A stretch of DNA of 12,211 nucleotides from contig JASBUY010000300.1 in NCBI GenBank assembly GCA_030147645.1, forward strand, positions 1 to 12,211, written 5' to 3'. The number at the start of each line of letters is the position of its first letter. Position 1 is the stretch's first letter. The position numbers and the translations under genes were made by a program. This document shows positions 1 to 6,666 of this stretch, piece by piece. Under the pieces are notes generated by a model. The model was not told the DNA's origin and did not search any database. It worked only from the letters and a program-made list of their open reading frames with translations. The DNA comes from Aquabacter sp. (GTDB taxonomy: Bacteria; Pseudomonadota; Alphaproteobacteria; Rhizobiales; Xanthobacteraceae).

Positions 1-371
<371 letters not shown>

Positions 372-400
372 TCAGGAATGGGAAAGGGCGGAAGCGAGCC

Positions 401-688
401 TCAGGCGACCACGCCGAGAATGTCGCTTTCCTTCATGATCAGGAGGTCCTGACCGTCGATCTTCACCTCGGTGCCCGACCACTTGCCGAACAGCACGCGG
501 TCGCCGGCCTTCACGTCGAGGGCGACAAGCTCGCCCTTCTCATTGCGGGCGCCCGGGCCCACCGACACAACTTCGCCCTCTTGGGGCTTTTCCTTGGCGG
601 TGTCGGGGATGATGATTCCACCGGCCGTCTTCTGCTCGGCTTCGATGCGCTTGACCACCACGCGGTCGTGCAGGGGGCGGAAGGACAT
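401..688 (-). CDS. groES: Co-chaperonin GroES (10 kDa)
   Basis: Heptameric lid of the GroEL folding chamber in the cytoplasm. It is 95 residues long, the normal family size. It begins [16 protein letters not shown]. The mobile loop that contacts GroEL lies around residues 17-32, with the hydrophobic GGIII stretch at 23-27, and the conserved roof/core segments GEVVSVGPG and [15 protein letters not shown] follow. I chose the ATG at 688 because it matches GroES N-termini and has an AGAGGA ribosome binding site about 8 bases upstream. The open frame continues to 838, but that would add 50 residues translated through the CIRCE operator and promoter, which is implausible. First gene of groESL; groEL follows after 44 bases. 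Confidence 0.98.
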   Translation of the reverse strand: MSFRPLHDRVVVKRIEAEQKTAGGIIIPDTAKEKPQEGEVVSVGPGARNEKGELVALDVKAGDRVLFGKWSGTEVKIDGQDLLIMKESDILGVVA

Positions 689-771
689 GGGCCTGATCCT
701 CTCGGTTATCTTCGAGTCGGGTATCTTCGAAATGTTTGCCGGCCATTCGAGGCGCGGACCCCGCCGCGCCT

Positions 772-798
772 TTGGCACTCTATACACGAGAGTGCCAA
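772..798 (-). promoter_or_regulatory. CIRCE operator (HrcA repressor site) of groESL
   Basis: Perfect inverted repeat TTGGCACTC - 9 bases - GAGTGCCAA (772-780 and 790-798), the classical CIRCE architecture with 9-base arms and a 9-base spacer. It differs from the textbook TTAGCACTC/GAGTGCTAA by one symmetric, compensated substitution (A to G in one arm, T to C in the other), so dyad symmetry is fully kept. It lies in the 5' leader of groES, just downstream of the predicted transcription start, where HrcA binding would block groESL transcription at normal temperature. hrcA itself is not in this window. Confidence 0.95.
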
Positions 799-810
799 GC
801 CGTGGCTTGG
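795..810. repeat. 16-base perfect inverted repeat overlapping CIRCE and the groESL start site
   Basis: CCAAGCC-GT-GGCTTGG: two 7-base arms (795-801 and 804-810) around a 2-base centre. Its left arm shares CCAA (795-798) with the right CIRCE arm, and its right arm covers the predicted transcription start. A 2-base loop is poor for an RNA hairpin, so if it is functional a protein-binding dyad is more likely. No regulator is identified. Confidence 0.5.
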
Positions 811-812
811 AG

Positions 813-839
813 ATATGGAACCCCTCCGCCCGCGTCAAG
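813..839 (-). promoter_or_regulatory. groESL promoter, heat-shock (RpoH)-like
   Basis: Read on the minus strand, CTTGAC (complement of 834-839) is followed after 15 bases by CCATAT (complement of 813-818) and then CTCC. CTTGAC with a roughly 15-base spacer and a CCATAT-type -10 resembles the RpoH (sigma-32) consensus more than a sigma-70 promoter, which would want 17 bases. The predicted start falls near 805, placing the CIRCE operator at about +8 to +34. Dual control by RpoH and HrcA/CIRCE is established for several alphaproteobacterial groESL operons. Assignment to RpoH here is inference from motif and spacing. Confidence 0.65.
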
Positions 840-1136
840 GGCGCGGTCCTTACCTTTGTGTAAGAGATCGCGGTTTAGTGTGGTTGCGAGCGCGGCTGGG
901 GCGGCCCAATCGCGGCCCGGCGGATCGACGCAGCGGCCGCAAGCCTTTATGGTCCTGCCTCGCACGGTCCGTTCGACGGGGGTTTTCTTCCGACGGCGCG
1001 GATCGCGCGCTCGCACAGGAGCGGGGGCGGCCTCTCCGGCGCGATGGACTGATCTCCGGTCGGTCCGCGTTCGGTCACCGTTTCCGCGGCCTTTCCGCCT
1101 GTTTGCGGCGCCCCTGCGCTGGCTCGGAGTGTGTGA
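840..1136. other. Intergenic region between groESL and the lipoprotein gene
   Basis: About 300 bases between the divergent groESL promoter and the lipoprotein start. No credible gene is visible on either strand: the open frames crossing it are Arg/Pro/Ala-rich GC artefacts. The only structure seen is a small inverted repeat CTTAC-N6-GTAAG (849-853, 860-864). No convincing -35/-10 pair for the downstream gene was found, although its promoter should be here. Confidence 0.5.
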
Positions 1137-1655
1137 ATGCCTCTGTCGTCCCTCAAATCCGTCGCCGTCGGGCCTGCGCGGCCCTCGCGCGCCGCGCGCC
1201 GCGGTCTGCTCGGCGTGGTGGCGCTCGCCGCGCTTCTGGCCGGCTGCGCCTCCGAGCCCCCGCCTCCGCCGCCGCCGGCCATTCCCCAATTCACCAGCCC
1301 GATCCCGGCCTCGGCCCTGATCGGCCGCTACGGCCTTGCCGCCTATCATCGCCCCGAAGACGCGGTGCGCACCGAGAACCAGGCCAAGGCCCAGTGCTCC
1401 AATCCCTATATCATCACCGCCGGCCCCAATGGCGGCGTGCTGATGTATCTCGCCGACGACACCAAGCTCACGGAAGTCATTTCCAAGCAGGTGCCGGGCA
1501 TGCCGGTCTTCATCGGCCCGCCCGAGGACCCGGCCGGCGGTGAGCGCGACCGCCAGGTGGTGAGCTTCAACGGCAATGTGCTGGCGCTGAAATGGGTGGA
1601 CCCGGAAGTGGCGCGCCGCTACGGCACCATGGTCTATGTGCGCTGCCCGGGCTGA
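1137..1655 (+). CDS. Small proline-rich lipoprotein of unknown function
   Basis: 172-residue predicted lipoprotein. A basic N-region (Arg17 to Arg22) leads into a hydrophobic stretch and the lipobox LLAGC, with the lipidated Cys at 37, so the mature protein should be anchored to a membrane on the periplasmic side. A run of seven prolines (41-47) follows as a spacer. A compact domain of about 110 residues then contains YIITAGPNGGVLMYLADD and, near the end, KWVDPEVARRYGTMVYVRC. The mature part has two further cysteines (87 and 170), which could form a disulphide. The start at 1137 has a GGAG site 7 bases upstream and gives a proper signal peptide. I do not recognise a named family. From general recollection, similar conserved hypothetical lipoproteins occur in Rhizobiales. 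It stands alone, divergent from groESL and convergent with the downstream dehydrogenase, and no function should be inferred from its neighbours. Confidence 0.85.
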   Translation: MPLSSLKSVAVGPARPSRAARRGLLGVVALAALLAGCASEPPPPPPPAIPQFTSPIPASALIGRYGLAAYHRPEDAVRTENQAKAQCSNPYIITAGPNGGVLMYLADDTKLTEVISKQVPGMPVFIGPPEDPAGGERDRQVVSFNGNVLALKWVDPEVARRYGTMVYVRCPG

Positions 1656-1688
1656 GCCCGGCTGACATGACAGACACCATGATCGCGA

Positions 1689-1708
1689 GAGGGCGCCCGC
1701 GCGCCCTC
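1689..1708. terminator. Hairpin between convergent genes, possible terminator
   Basis: Perfect 8-base stem GAGGGCGC/GCGCCCTC (1689-1696, 1701-1708) with a CCGC loop, in the 81-base gap between the convergent lipoprotein and dehydrogenase genes. No T-run follows on either strand, so it is not a textbook intrinsic terminator. It could stabilise 3' ends or assist termination for both genes. Confidence 0.4.
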
Positions 1709-1736
1709 CCGATGCGCGCCGAAAAAGCCGAGCGCC

Positions 1737-2642
1737 TCACCCCTCCTGCGGGATCTTTCCGAGGCTGACGCCGTTCAGCGCCGCCACCACGTCGGAAATC
1801 TGCGGCACGTTCCAGGCGCCGCGCCCGAGCCCCTCGGCGGCGGCATAGATGTTCTTCACGCTCGCGCCGACGAAATTCGCCGCCCCCGTGGCCGTGGCGA
1901 GATTGTTCACGTAGCGCATGTCCTTGTGGGCGTTCGACAGCGTGAAGCGATGGGCGTTCTCGTCCCGCTCCAGCACATATTTCATGTAGGTCTGGTAGAA
2001 GCCGCAATCCATGCGCGAGCCCCGGATCACGCTGTCGAAGGGTTGGGGCGTGACCCCCACCTTGGCGGCCAGCGCCAGCGCCTCGGCATAGATGGCGCCA
2101 TAGCCCAGCGACAGGAAATTGTTGAGCAGCTTCATGGTGTGGCCGGCCCCCGGCGCGCCCACATGAATGGTGCGGGCGGCGAAGGCGGCGATGGCCGGCT
2201 GAACCCGCGCAAAGGCGTCCGGCTCGGCCCCCACCATGGCGGAAAGGGTGCCATCCGCCGCATTGGCCGGCGTGCCGCCGAGGGGGGCGTCGCACATCTG
2301 AATGCCACGCGGCGCGAGTTCGGCATGCAGTGCCATGGTCAAGGTGGGCTCGGAGGTGGAGCAATCCACGATATGAAGCCCCTTGGACGCCCCCTCGGCG
2401 AGAGCGCGCACCAGCGGCTCCACCTGCGCCGCGCCCGTCACGCATAAAAAGACGATGTCGCACTGGCCCGCCAGGGCCTGGGGGCTCTCGGCCTCGGCCG
2501 CCCCGCGCCCCACCAGATCCTCCACGGGGGCGCGGTTGCGGTGTCCCAGCACGGTCAGGGGAAAGCCCTTTTCAAGGATGTTGCGGGCCATGCCATGGCC
2601 CATGAGGCCGACGCCGATAAAGCCGATGCGCGCAGGTTCCAT
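1737..2642 (-). CDS. NAD(P)-dependent beta-hydroxyacid dehydrogenase (3-hydroxyisobutyrate dehydrogenase family)
   Basis: 301 residues, the normal length for this cytoplasmic oxidoreductase family, which interconverts beta-hydroxyacids (or small hydroxyaldehyde derivatives) and their oxo forms. The Rossmann dinucleotide motif GFIGVGLMGHGMARN is at 7-21. His34-Arg35 after the second strand may bear on cofactor choice, but this is not decisive. The substrate loop is DAPLGGTPANAADGTL (118-133). The catalytic lysine is K171 in GAGHTMKLLNNF, and AHKD (238-241) is the usual C-terminal signature. The loop departs from the common DAPVSGG: the Ser is replaced and the loop reads GGT. This, together with NN..S (174-178) and the GRG..W end, recalls the YihU/sulfolactaldehyde reductase branch, but the Arg expected there is Gly123. 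The substrate is therefore unknown. It is divergent from a LacI regulator gene that may control it. An upstream frame is not needed, as the ATG at 2642 begins directly before the Rossmann strand. Confidence 0.92.
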   Translation of the reverse strand: MEPARIGFIGVGLMGHGMARNILEKGFPLTVLGHRNRAPVEDLVGRGAAEAESPQALAGQCDIVFLCVTGAAQVEPLVRALAEGASKGLHIVDCSTSEPTLTMALHAELAPRGIQMCDAPLGGTPANAADGTLSAMVGAEPDAFARVQPAIAAFAARTIHVGAPGAGHTMKLLNNFLSLGYGAIYAEALALAAKVGVTPQPFDSVIRGSRMDCGFYQTYMKYVLERDENAHRFTLSNAHKDMRYVNNLATATGAANFVGASVKNIYAAAEGLGRGAWNVPQISDVVAALNGVSLGKIPQEG

Positions 2643-2725
2643 GCTTCTCTGATCTCCCTGAAGTCCTTCGCACCCGCGCGCCGGACAAAGCCGGCGGGAG
2701 GGCGGAGCGCCTTTTGGCGGCGCGG

Positions 2726-2741
2726 ATTAAATCGTTTAGCA
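2726..2741. promoter_or_regulatory. Candidate LacI-family operator between divergent genes
   Basis: An AT-rich island (ATTAAATCGTTTAGCA) in an otherwise very GC-rich 199-base divergent intergenic region. It contains TAAA-TCG-TTTA (2728-2738), an imperfect dyad. The right side, GTTTAGCA, looks like a half-site of a CG-centred LacI-type operator, while the left half is degenerate. It lies between the dehydrogenase and LacI-family genes, where autoregulation and control of the divergent gene are typical. It could equally be part of a promoter -10 region. Confidence 0.35.
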
Positions 2742-2841
2742 TGCGCCCGGCGCCCCTGCGAGCCGCACGGCCGGGGCGCGCGCGGGCGCGGGTTTGCGCG
2801 CGGGCGCGTGTCCGTTACAAGACGGGGGCACGGGAGGGGTG

Positions 2842-3906
2842 ATGGACGAGGAGCGCATCGCGGGCGGGGGTAAGGTGACGCTACAGCGCCTCGCGCTGGA
2901 ACTTGGCTTGTCCACCGCCACCGTCTCCCTGGCCCTGCGCGACAGCCCGGTGGTCGCGGAAGAAACGCGGGCGCGGGTCCAGACCATCGCGCGGGTGCGC
3001 GGCTATGTGGCCAATCGCGGCGCGGCCTCGCTGCGCACGGCGCGCACCAACATTATCGGCGTCGGCCTTCACGACATCATCAATCCCTCCTTCACCGAGC
3101 TTCTGGCCGCGCTGGAGGAAGCCCTCTCTTCCGCCGGCAAGACCATTCTGCTCGGCGTCGGGCAGGAGGATGTGGCGCGCCAGACCCGCATTCTCGGAAC
3201 TCTCGCCGAATATCGCCCGGACGCCTTCATCGTTTCGCCCGCCGCCGGCACCGGCATCGACGATCTGCGCGCCCTTGCAACCTCGGGCATCGCCGTGGTG
3301 CAGGTGACGCGCGAGGTGGAAGGCTCCGGCTTCGATTTCGCCGGCTCCGACGACGTGACCGGCGTTTCGTGCGCCGTCTCCCATCTGGTGGAACTCGGCC
3401 ATCGCCGCATCGCCATGATCGGCGGGTTCGACGCCGCCTCCACCGGGCGCGGACGCCTCGCGGGCTATCAGGCGGGGCTCGCGGCCCATGGCCTCACCTA
3501 TGACCCCACCCTGTGGGCGGCGGGGCGCGGCACGCGCGAACATGGCCGGCTCGCGGTGGAGGGCCTGCTGCGCCGCGACGACCCGCCCACCGCCGCCGTG
3601 TGCTTCAACGATCTGTGCGCCTTCGGCGCGCTCATGGGCATCCAGGCCGCCGGGCTGGAAGCGGGAGCGGATTTTTCCATCGTCGGCTATGACGATATCG
3701 GCGAGGCGGCGCTCTGGCATCCGGCCTTGACCACGGTCTGCACCCGCATTCCCGAATACGGCATTCTCGCCGCGGAACTGGCGCTCGCGCGCATCGCCGA
3801 TCCCCATCGCCCGGTGGAGCGGGCGGTGCTGGAACCCTATCTGGTGGTGCGCGCTTCCACCGGCCCCATGCGGCCCCTAAATCTGTCGGCCCGGTCCAAG
3901 GCGTGA
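2842..3906 (+). CDS. LacI-family transcriptional regulator
   Basis: 354-residue DNA-binding regulator of the LacI/GalR type. The N-terminal helix-turn-helix is at about 12-43 (TLQRLALELGLSTATVSLAL), followed by the hinge region with AASLRT (61-66), where Leu64 is in the position of the minor-groove-intercalating Leu. The periplasmic-binding-protein-like effector domain starts at IIGVGLHDIINPSF (71-84). Family landmarks are LGHRRIAMIGG (185-195), CFND (254-257), VGYDD (281-285) and HPALTTV (293-299). I chose ATG 2842, which has GGGAGG 4 bases upstream; an in-frame ATG at 2794 would add 16 non-conserved residues. Effector unknown, probably a small sugar or sugar acid by family. Divergent from the dehydrogenase, its likely target. 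Its stop overlaps the GTG start of the RNA methyltransferase (GTGA), suggesting translational coupling of two functionally unrelated proteins. Confidence 0.94.
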   Translation: MDEERIAGGGKVTLQRLALELGLSTATVSLALRDSPVVAEETRARVQTIARVRGYVANRGAASLRTARTNIIGVGLHDIINPSFTELLAALEEALSSAGKTILLGVGQEDVARQTRILGTLAEYRPDAFIVSPAAGTGIDDLRALATSGIAVVQVTREVEGSGFDFAGSDDVTGVSCAVSHLVELGHRRIAMIGGFDAASTGRGRLAGYQAGLAAHGLTYDPTLWAAGRGTREHGRLAVEGLLRRDDPPTAAVCFNDLCAFGALMGIQAAGLEAGADFSIVGYDDIGEAALWHPALTTVCTRIPEYGILAAELALARIADPHRPVERAVLEPYLVVRASTGPMRPLNLSARSKA

Positions 3907-4694
3907 GCGTGATCCCGGTCAGCGACCCGGCCGACCCGCGCATCGCCGGCTTTTTGGATGTGCGCGAGCGCGATCTCATCGGCCGCCAGGGGCAGTTCAT
4001 GGCCGAGGGCGAGGTGGTGCTGCGCCTCGTGGCCGGCCGCGCGGATCACAAGATCCGCGCCGTCCTCCTCTCAGAAGCGCGCGCGCGGCGCCTGGACGAT
4101 CTCATCGCGGGGCTGGACACGCCGGTCTATGTGGCCGCGCAAGGCGTCATGGATGCCATTGCCGGCTTCCACATTCATCGCGGCATCCTCGCTCTGGTGG
4201 AGCCGCCGCCGCCGCCCGCGCCCGAGGCGCTCCTGACCGGCCTGCCGACGCGTGCCCGCGTGGTGGGACTGTGCGGCATCACGAACCACGACAATATGGG
4301 CGGCATCTTCCGCAACGCCGCCGCCTTCGGCGCGGACGCGGTGCTGCTGGACGACGCCTGCTGCGACCCGCTCTATCGCAAGGCCATCCGCGTCTCGGTG
4401 GGCGCGAGCCTCATCGTGCCCTTCACCCGCGTGGCGGACGCGCGTGCGATGGTGCGGATGTTGGAAGATGCGGGGTTCGAGGTGGTGGCGCTGAGCCCGT
4501 CCGGTACCACCGCCCTCTCCGCCTATATACCGGCCGAGCGCACCGCCGCCTTGTTCGGCACCGAAGGTCCGGGCCTGCCGGCGGACCTGCTCGCCGCCAC
4601 CCGCACCTTGTCGATTCCCATGGCGGGCGGCTTCGACAGCCTCAATGTGGCGACGACGAGCGGCATCGTGCTGCATCATCTCACGCGCCCCTGA
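3903..4694 (+). CDS. SpoU/TrmH-family RNA 2'-O-ribose methyltransferase
   Basis: 263-residue SPOUT-class methyltransferase, expected to transfer a methyl group from S-adenosylmethionine to a ribose 2'-OH in tRNA or rRNA. An N-terminal substrate-binding domain (about 1-100, with GQFMAEGEVVLRLV) is joined by a PPPPPAP linker (101-107) to the knotted catalytic domain. Motif 1 is NHDNMGGIFRNAAAFGAD (128-145, catalytic-type Arg137), motif 2 is FGTEGPGLP (218-226), and motif 3 is IPMAGGFDSLNVATTSGIVL (238-257). The GTG start at 3903 overlaps the LacI stop by 4 bases; no later start keeps the N-terminal domain intact. The exact RNA target cannot be read from sequence. The stop codon directly abuts the convergent stop of the deformylase-like gene with no base between, so transcripts from the two strands probably overlap. 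Confidence 0.93.
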   Translation: MSVIPVSDPADPRIAGFLDVRERDLIGRQGQFMAEGEVVLRLVAGRADHKIRAVLLSEARARRLDDLIAGLDTPVYVAAQGVMDAIAGFHIHRGILALVEPPPPPAPEALLTGLPTRARVVGLCGITNHDNMGGIFRNAAAFGADAVLLDDACCDPLYRKAIRVSVGASLIVPFTRVADARAMVRMLEDAGFEVVALSPSGTTALSAYIPAERTAALFGTEGPGLPADLLAATRTLSIPMAGGFDSLNVATTSGIVLHHLTRP

Positions 4695-5192
4695 TTAACG
4701 TGCCGCCTTGAGCTTGGCATAGCGTTTCACGACACGCTCGCGCTTCAAGCGCGACAGGCGCTGAAGCCAGAAGATGCCGTCGAGTTGGTCGATTTCATGC
4801 TGGTGGCAGACCGCCCGGAATCCGTCGGCCTCCTCCTCGTGCTTCTGTCCATCCAGGTCCTGATAAGCGATGCGCACCCGCGCGGCGCGCTCCACCTCCT
4901 CGGTGGCGCCGGGCATGGAGACGCTGCCCTCGGTGTGGCGGATGCGCTCGGGCGATGCCCAGAGGAGCACGGGATTGACGTATGTCGTCACCGCCCCGGG
5001 CTCCAGTTCCAGCACATAGAGGCGCAGCGGCACGCCCACATGGCAGGCGGTGATTCCGACGCCGGGCGCGGCGCGCAGGGTGGCCAGGAGGCCGGCGGCA
5101 AGCGCGGCGAGGTCCGCGTCGAAGGCGGTCACCGGTGCAGCCGTCTGGCTGAGGCGCGCATCGGGAAAGGGGGCGATGGGACGAAGGGCCAT
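4695..5192 (-). CDS. Peptide-deformylase-like protein with degenerate active site
   Basis: 165 residues, the size of a bacterial peptide deformylase (a metalloenzyme that removes the formyl group from nascent N-terminal fMet). All three signature motifs can be located but all are altered. Motif 1 (GxGxAAxQ) is GVGITACH, residues 44-51, with the oxyanion Gln replaced by His51. Motif 2 (EGCLS) is EGSVS, 88-92, with the metal-ligand Cys replaced by Ser90. Motif 3 (HExxH) is HEIDQ, 132-136, keeping the catalytic Glu133 and the first His but with the second metal-ligand His replaced by Gln136. I checked each substitution at the codon level (CAT, AGC, CAA). With two of three metal ligands lost, canonical Fe/Zn deformylase activity is unlikely; a pseudoenzyme or a changed hydrolase are alternatives. 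The rest of the fold is intact and in frame, arguing against a decaying pseudogene. The ATG lies 2 bases after the livF stop, making it the last gene of the transporter operon. Confidence 0.88.
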   Translation of the reverse strand: MALRPIAPFPDARLSQTAAPVTAFDADLAALAAGLLATLRAAPGVGITACHVGVPLRLYVLELEPGAVTTYVNPVLLWASPERIRHTEGSVSMPGATEEVERAARVRIAYQDLDGQKHEEEADGFRAVCHQHEIDQLDGIFWLQRLSRLKRERVVKRYAKLKAAR

Positions 5193-5194
5193 GG

Positions 5195-5905
5195 CTAGAC
5201 CGAAAGATATCGGGCGCGCACGTGCGGGTCGGCAGCGAGTTGCGACGGCGTGCCGGAGAAGACCACCCGGCCCTTTTCCAGCACCGCTACCTGGTCGGCG
5301 AGCGTCGCCAGGATGTCCACATGCTTGTCGATGATGAGAAGCGAGAGCCCGTCCGCCCGCAGCGTGCGCACCGCCTGCCAGATGTCGGCGCGCACCAGGG
5401 GCGCGAGGCCCTCGGTTGCCTCGTCCAGGATGACGAGGCGCGGATTGGTCATGAGGGCGCGGCCGATGGCGAGCATCTGCTGCTCGCCGCCCGACAGGCG
5501 GTTGCCGTAATGGCGGCGCCGCTCGGCGAGGCGCGGGAACAAGCCGAACACCCGCTCCAGCGTCCAGGGCGAAAGGCCCTGACGGGGAGACGCGGCGGTG
5601 GCGATCAGGTTTTCCTCAACGGTGAGGGTCGGAAAGACCTGCCGCCCCTCGGGCACGAGGCCGATGCCGGCGCGGGCGACGCGATGGGCGGGCGCGCCCG
5701 CCATGTCCGCTCCCGCGAAGCGTATCGTCCCCCCACTCGCCGGCAGGAGGCCCATCACGGCGCGGACGGTCGTGGTCTTGCCCATGCCGTTGCGGCCGAG
5801 GAGCGCCAGCACCCCGCCCTCGGGCACGCAGAGGTCCACGCCGAACAGGACCTGAGTTCCGCCATAGCCGGCGTGCAGTCCGGCGACGTCGAGAAGCGCG
5901 CTCAT
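5195..5905 (-). CDS. livF: Branched-chain-amino-acid-type ABC importer, ATP-binding protein LivF
   Basis: 236-residue cytoplasmic ATPase of the HAAT (branched-chain amino acid/amide/related carboxylate) ABC importer, working as a heterodimer with LivG. Walker A GRNGMGKTT is at 37-45, the LivF-typical LVPEGRQVFPTLTVEENL at 83-100, the ABC signature LSGGEQQ at 137-143, Walker B LVILDEA at 157-163 and the H-loop His at 195 (IDKHVD). The usual DEPSEGL reads DEATEGL, a mild variant. All catalytic residues are present. The ATG at 5905 overlaps the livG stop (ATGA). The deformylase-like gene begins 2 bases after its TAG. The substrate cannot be deduced from the ATPase. Confidence 0.95.
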   Translation of the reverse strand: MSALLDVAGLHAGYGGTQVLFGVDLCVPEGGVLALLGRNGMGKTTTVRAVMGLLPASGGTIRFAGADMAGAPAHRVARAGIGLVPEGRQVFPTLTVEENLIATAASPRQGLSPWTLERVFGLFPRLAERRRHYGNRLSGGEQQMLAIGRALMTNPRLVILDEATEGLAPLVRADIWQAVRTLRADGLSLLIIDKHVDILATLADQVAVLEKGRVVFSGTPSQLAADPHVRARYLSV

Positions 5906-6666
5906 GGGGCCGCTCCGGTCGCTGTCTCGTCCCCGAGATAGGCGGCGCGCACGGCAGGGTCGGCGCGCACCTGCTCCGGCGTGCCGGAGGCGATGATGCG
6001 GCCCGCCACCAGCACGCTGACCCGGTCCGCAAGGCGGAACACCGCGTCCATGTCGTGCTCCACCAGCAGGATACCGCATGCCGCCTTGAGGCTCGCGATG
6101 AGGTCCACCATGGCGCGGCCCTCCTCCGGCCCGGTGCCGGCCATGGGCTCGTCCAGCAGCAGAATGCGCGGCTCGGCGGCGAGCGCCATGGCGAGTTCCA
6201 GCGCGCGCTTCTCGCCATGGCTGAGGGCGGCGGCGGGATGATCGCCCCGCCCCTCCAGCCCGACGCGGGCGAGCAGCGCCCGCGCCCGCTCCGCCCGCGC
6301 GCGCTCGGCGCGCGGCGCCGGCCAGAGGCGGAAGGACGGGCCGCCGGCGCCCTGGAGCGCGAGAACCACATTCTCGCGCACGCTGAAGGCGGGGATGGTG
6401 GAGGTGATCTGGAACGAGCGGGCGAGCCCCGCGCGGGCGCGGCGATGCACCGGGGCGGCGGTGAGGTCCGCCTCCCCAAGCAAGATCGTGCCCGCATCGG
6501 GACGCACCTCGCCCGCGATCAGCGAGATGAGCGTGGTCTTGCCCGCGCCGTTGGGGCCGATCAAGGCATGGATCTCGCCGGCCTCCACGGTCAGGTCCAC
6601 GCCGTCCGTGACCGCGAGCGCCCCATAGGATTTGCGCAGGCCGCGCACGTCGAGACGCGCGCTCAT
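5902..6666 (-). CDS. livG: Branched-chain-amino-acid-type ABC importer, ATP-binding protein LivG
   Basis: 254-residue ATPase, partner of LivF. Walker A GPNGAGKTT is at 37-45, the Q-loop Gln at 86 in LARSFQIT, the ABC signature at 149-155 in the form LSHGEKR, Walker B ILLLDEP at 168-174, the D-loop AGTGP at 176-180, and the H-loop His204 in VEHDMDAVF, the characteristic LivG end. I chose the ATG at 6666 because it begins directly before the first strand and overlaps the livM stop (ATGA); an in-frame ATG at 6735 would add 23 residues inside livM. It overlaps livF downstream in the same way. Appears fully functional. Confidence 0.95.
   Translation of the reverse strand: MSARLDVRGLRKSYGALAVTDGVDLTVEAGEIHALIGPNGAGKTTLISLIAGEVRPDAGTILLGEADLTAAPVHRRARAGLARSFQITSTIPAFSVRENVVLALQGAGGPSFRLWPAPRAERARAERARALLARVGLEGRGDHPAAALSHGEKRALELAMALAAEPRILLLDEPMAGTGPEEGRAMVDLIASLKAACGILLVEHDMDAVFRLADRVSVLVAGRIIASGTPEQVRADPAVRAAYLGDETATGAAP

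Noticed and set aside
401..838. Longer groES start at 838
   Set aside because: Would translate through the CIRCE operator and the predicted transcription start; the ATG at 688 has a good ribosome site and the standard GroES N-terminus.
2794..2841. Upstream in-frame ATG for the LacI-type gene
   Set aside because: The extra 16 residues precede the helix-turn-helix without similarity to the family; ATG 2842 has GGGAGG close by.
4695..5192. Treating the deformylase-like gene as a decayed pseudogene
   Set aside because: The frame is intact, length is normal, the start is coupled to livF, and non-active-site positions keep the fold pattern.
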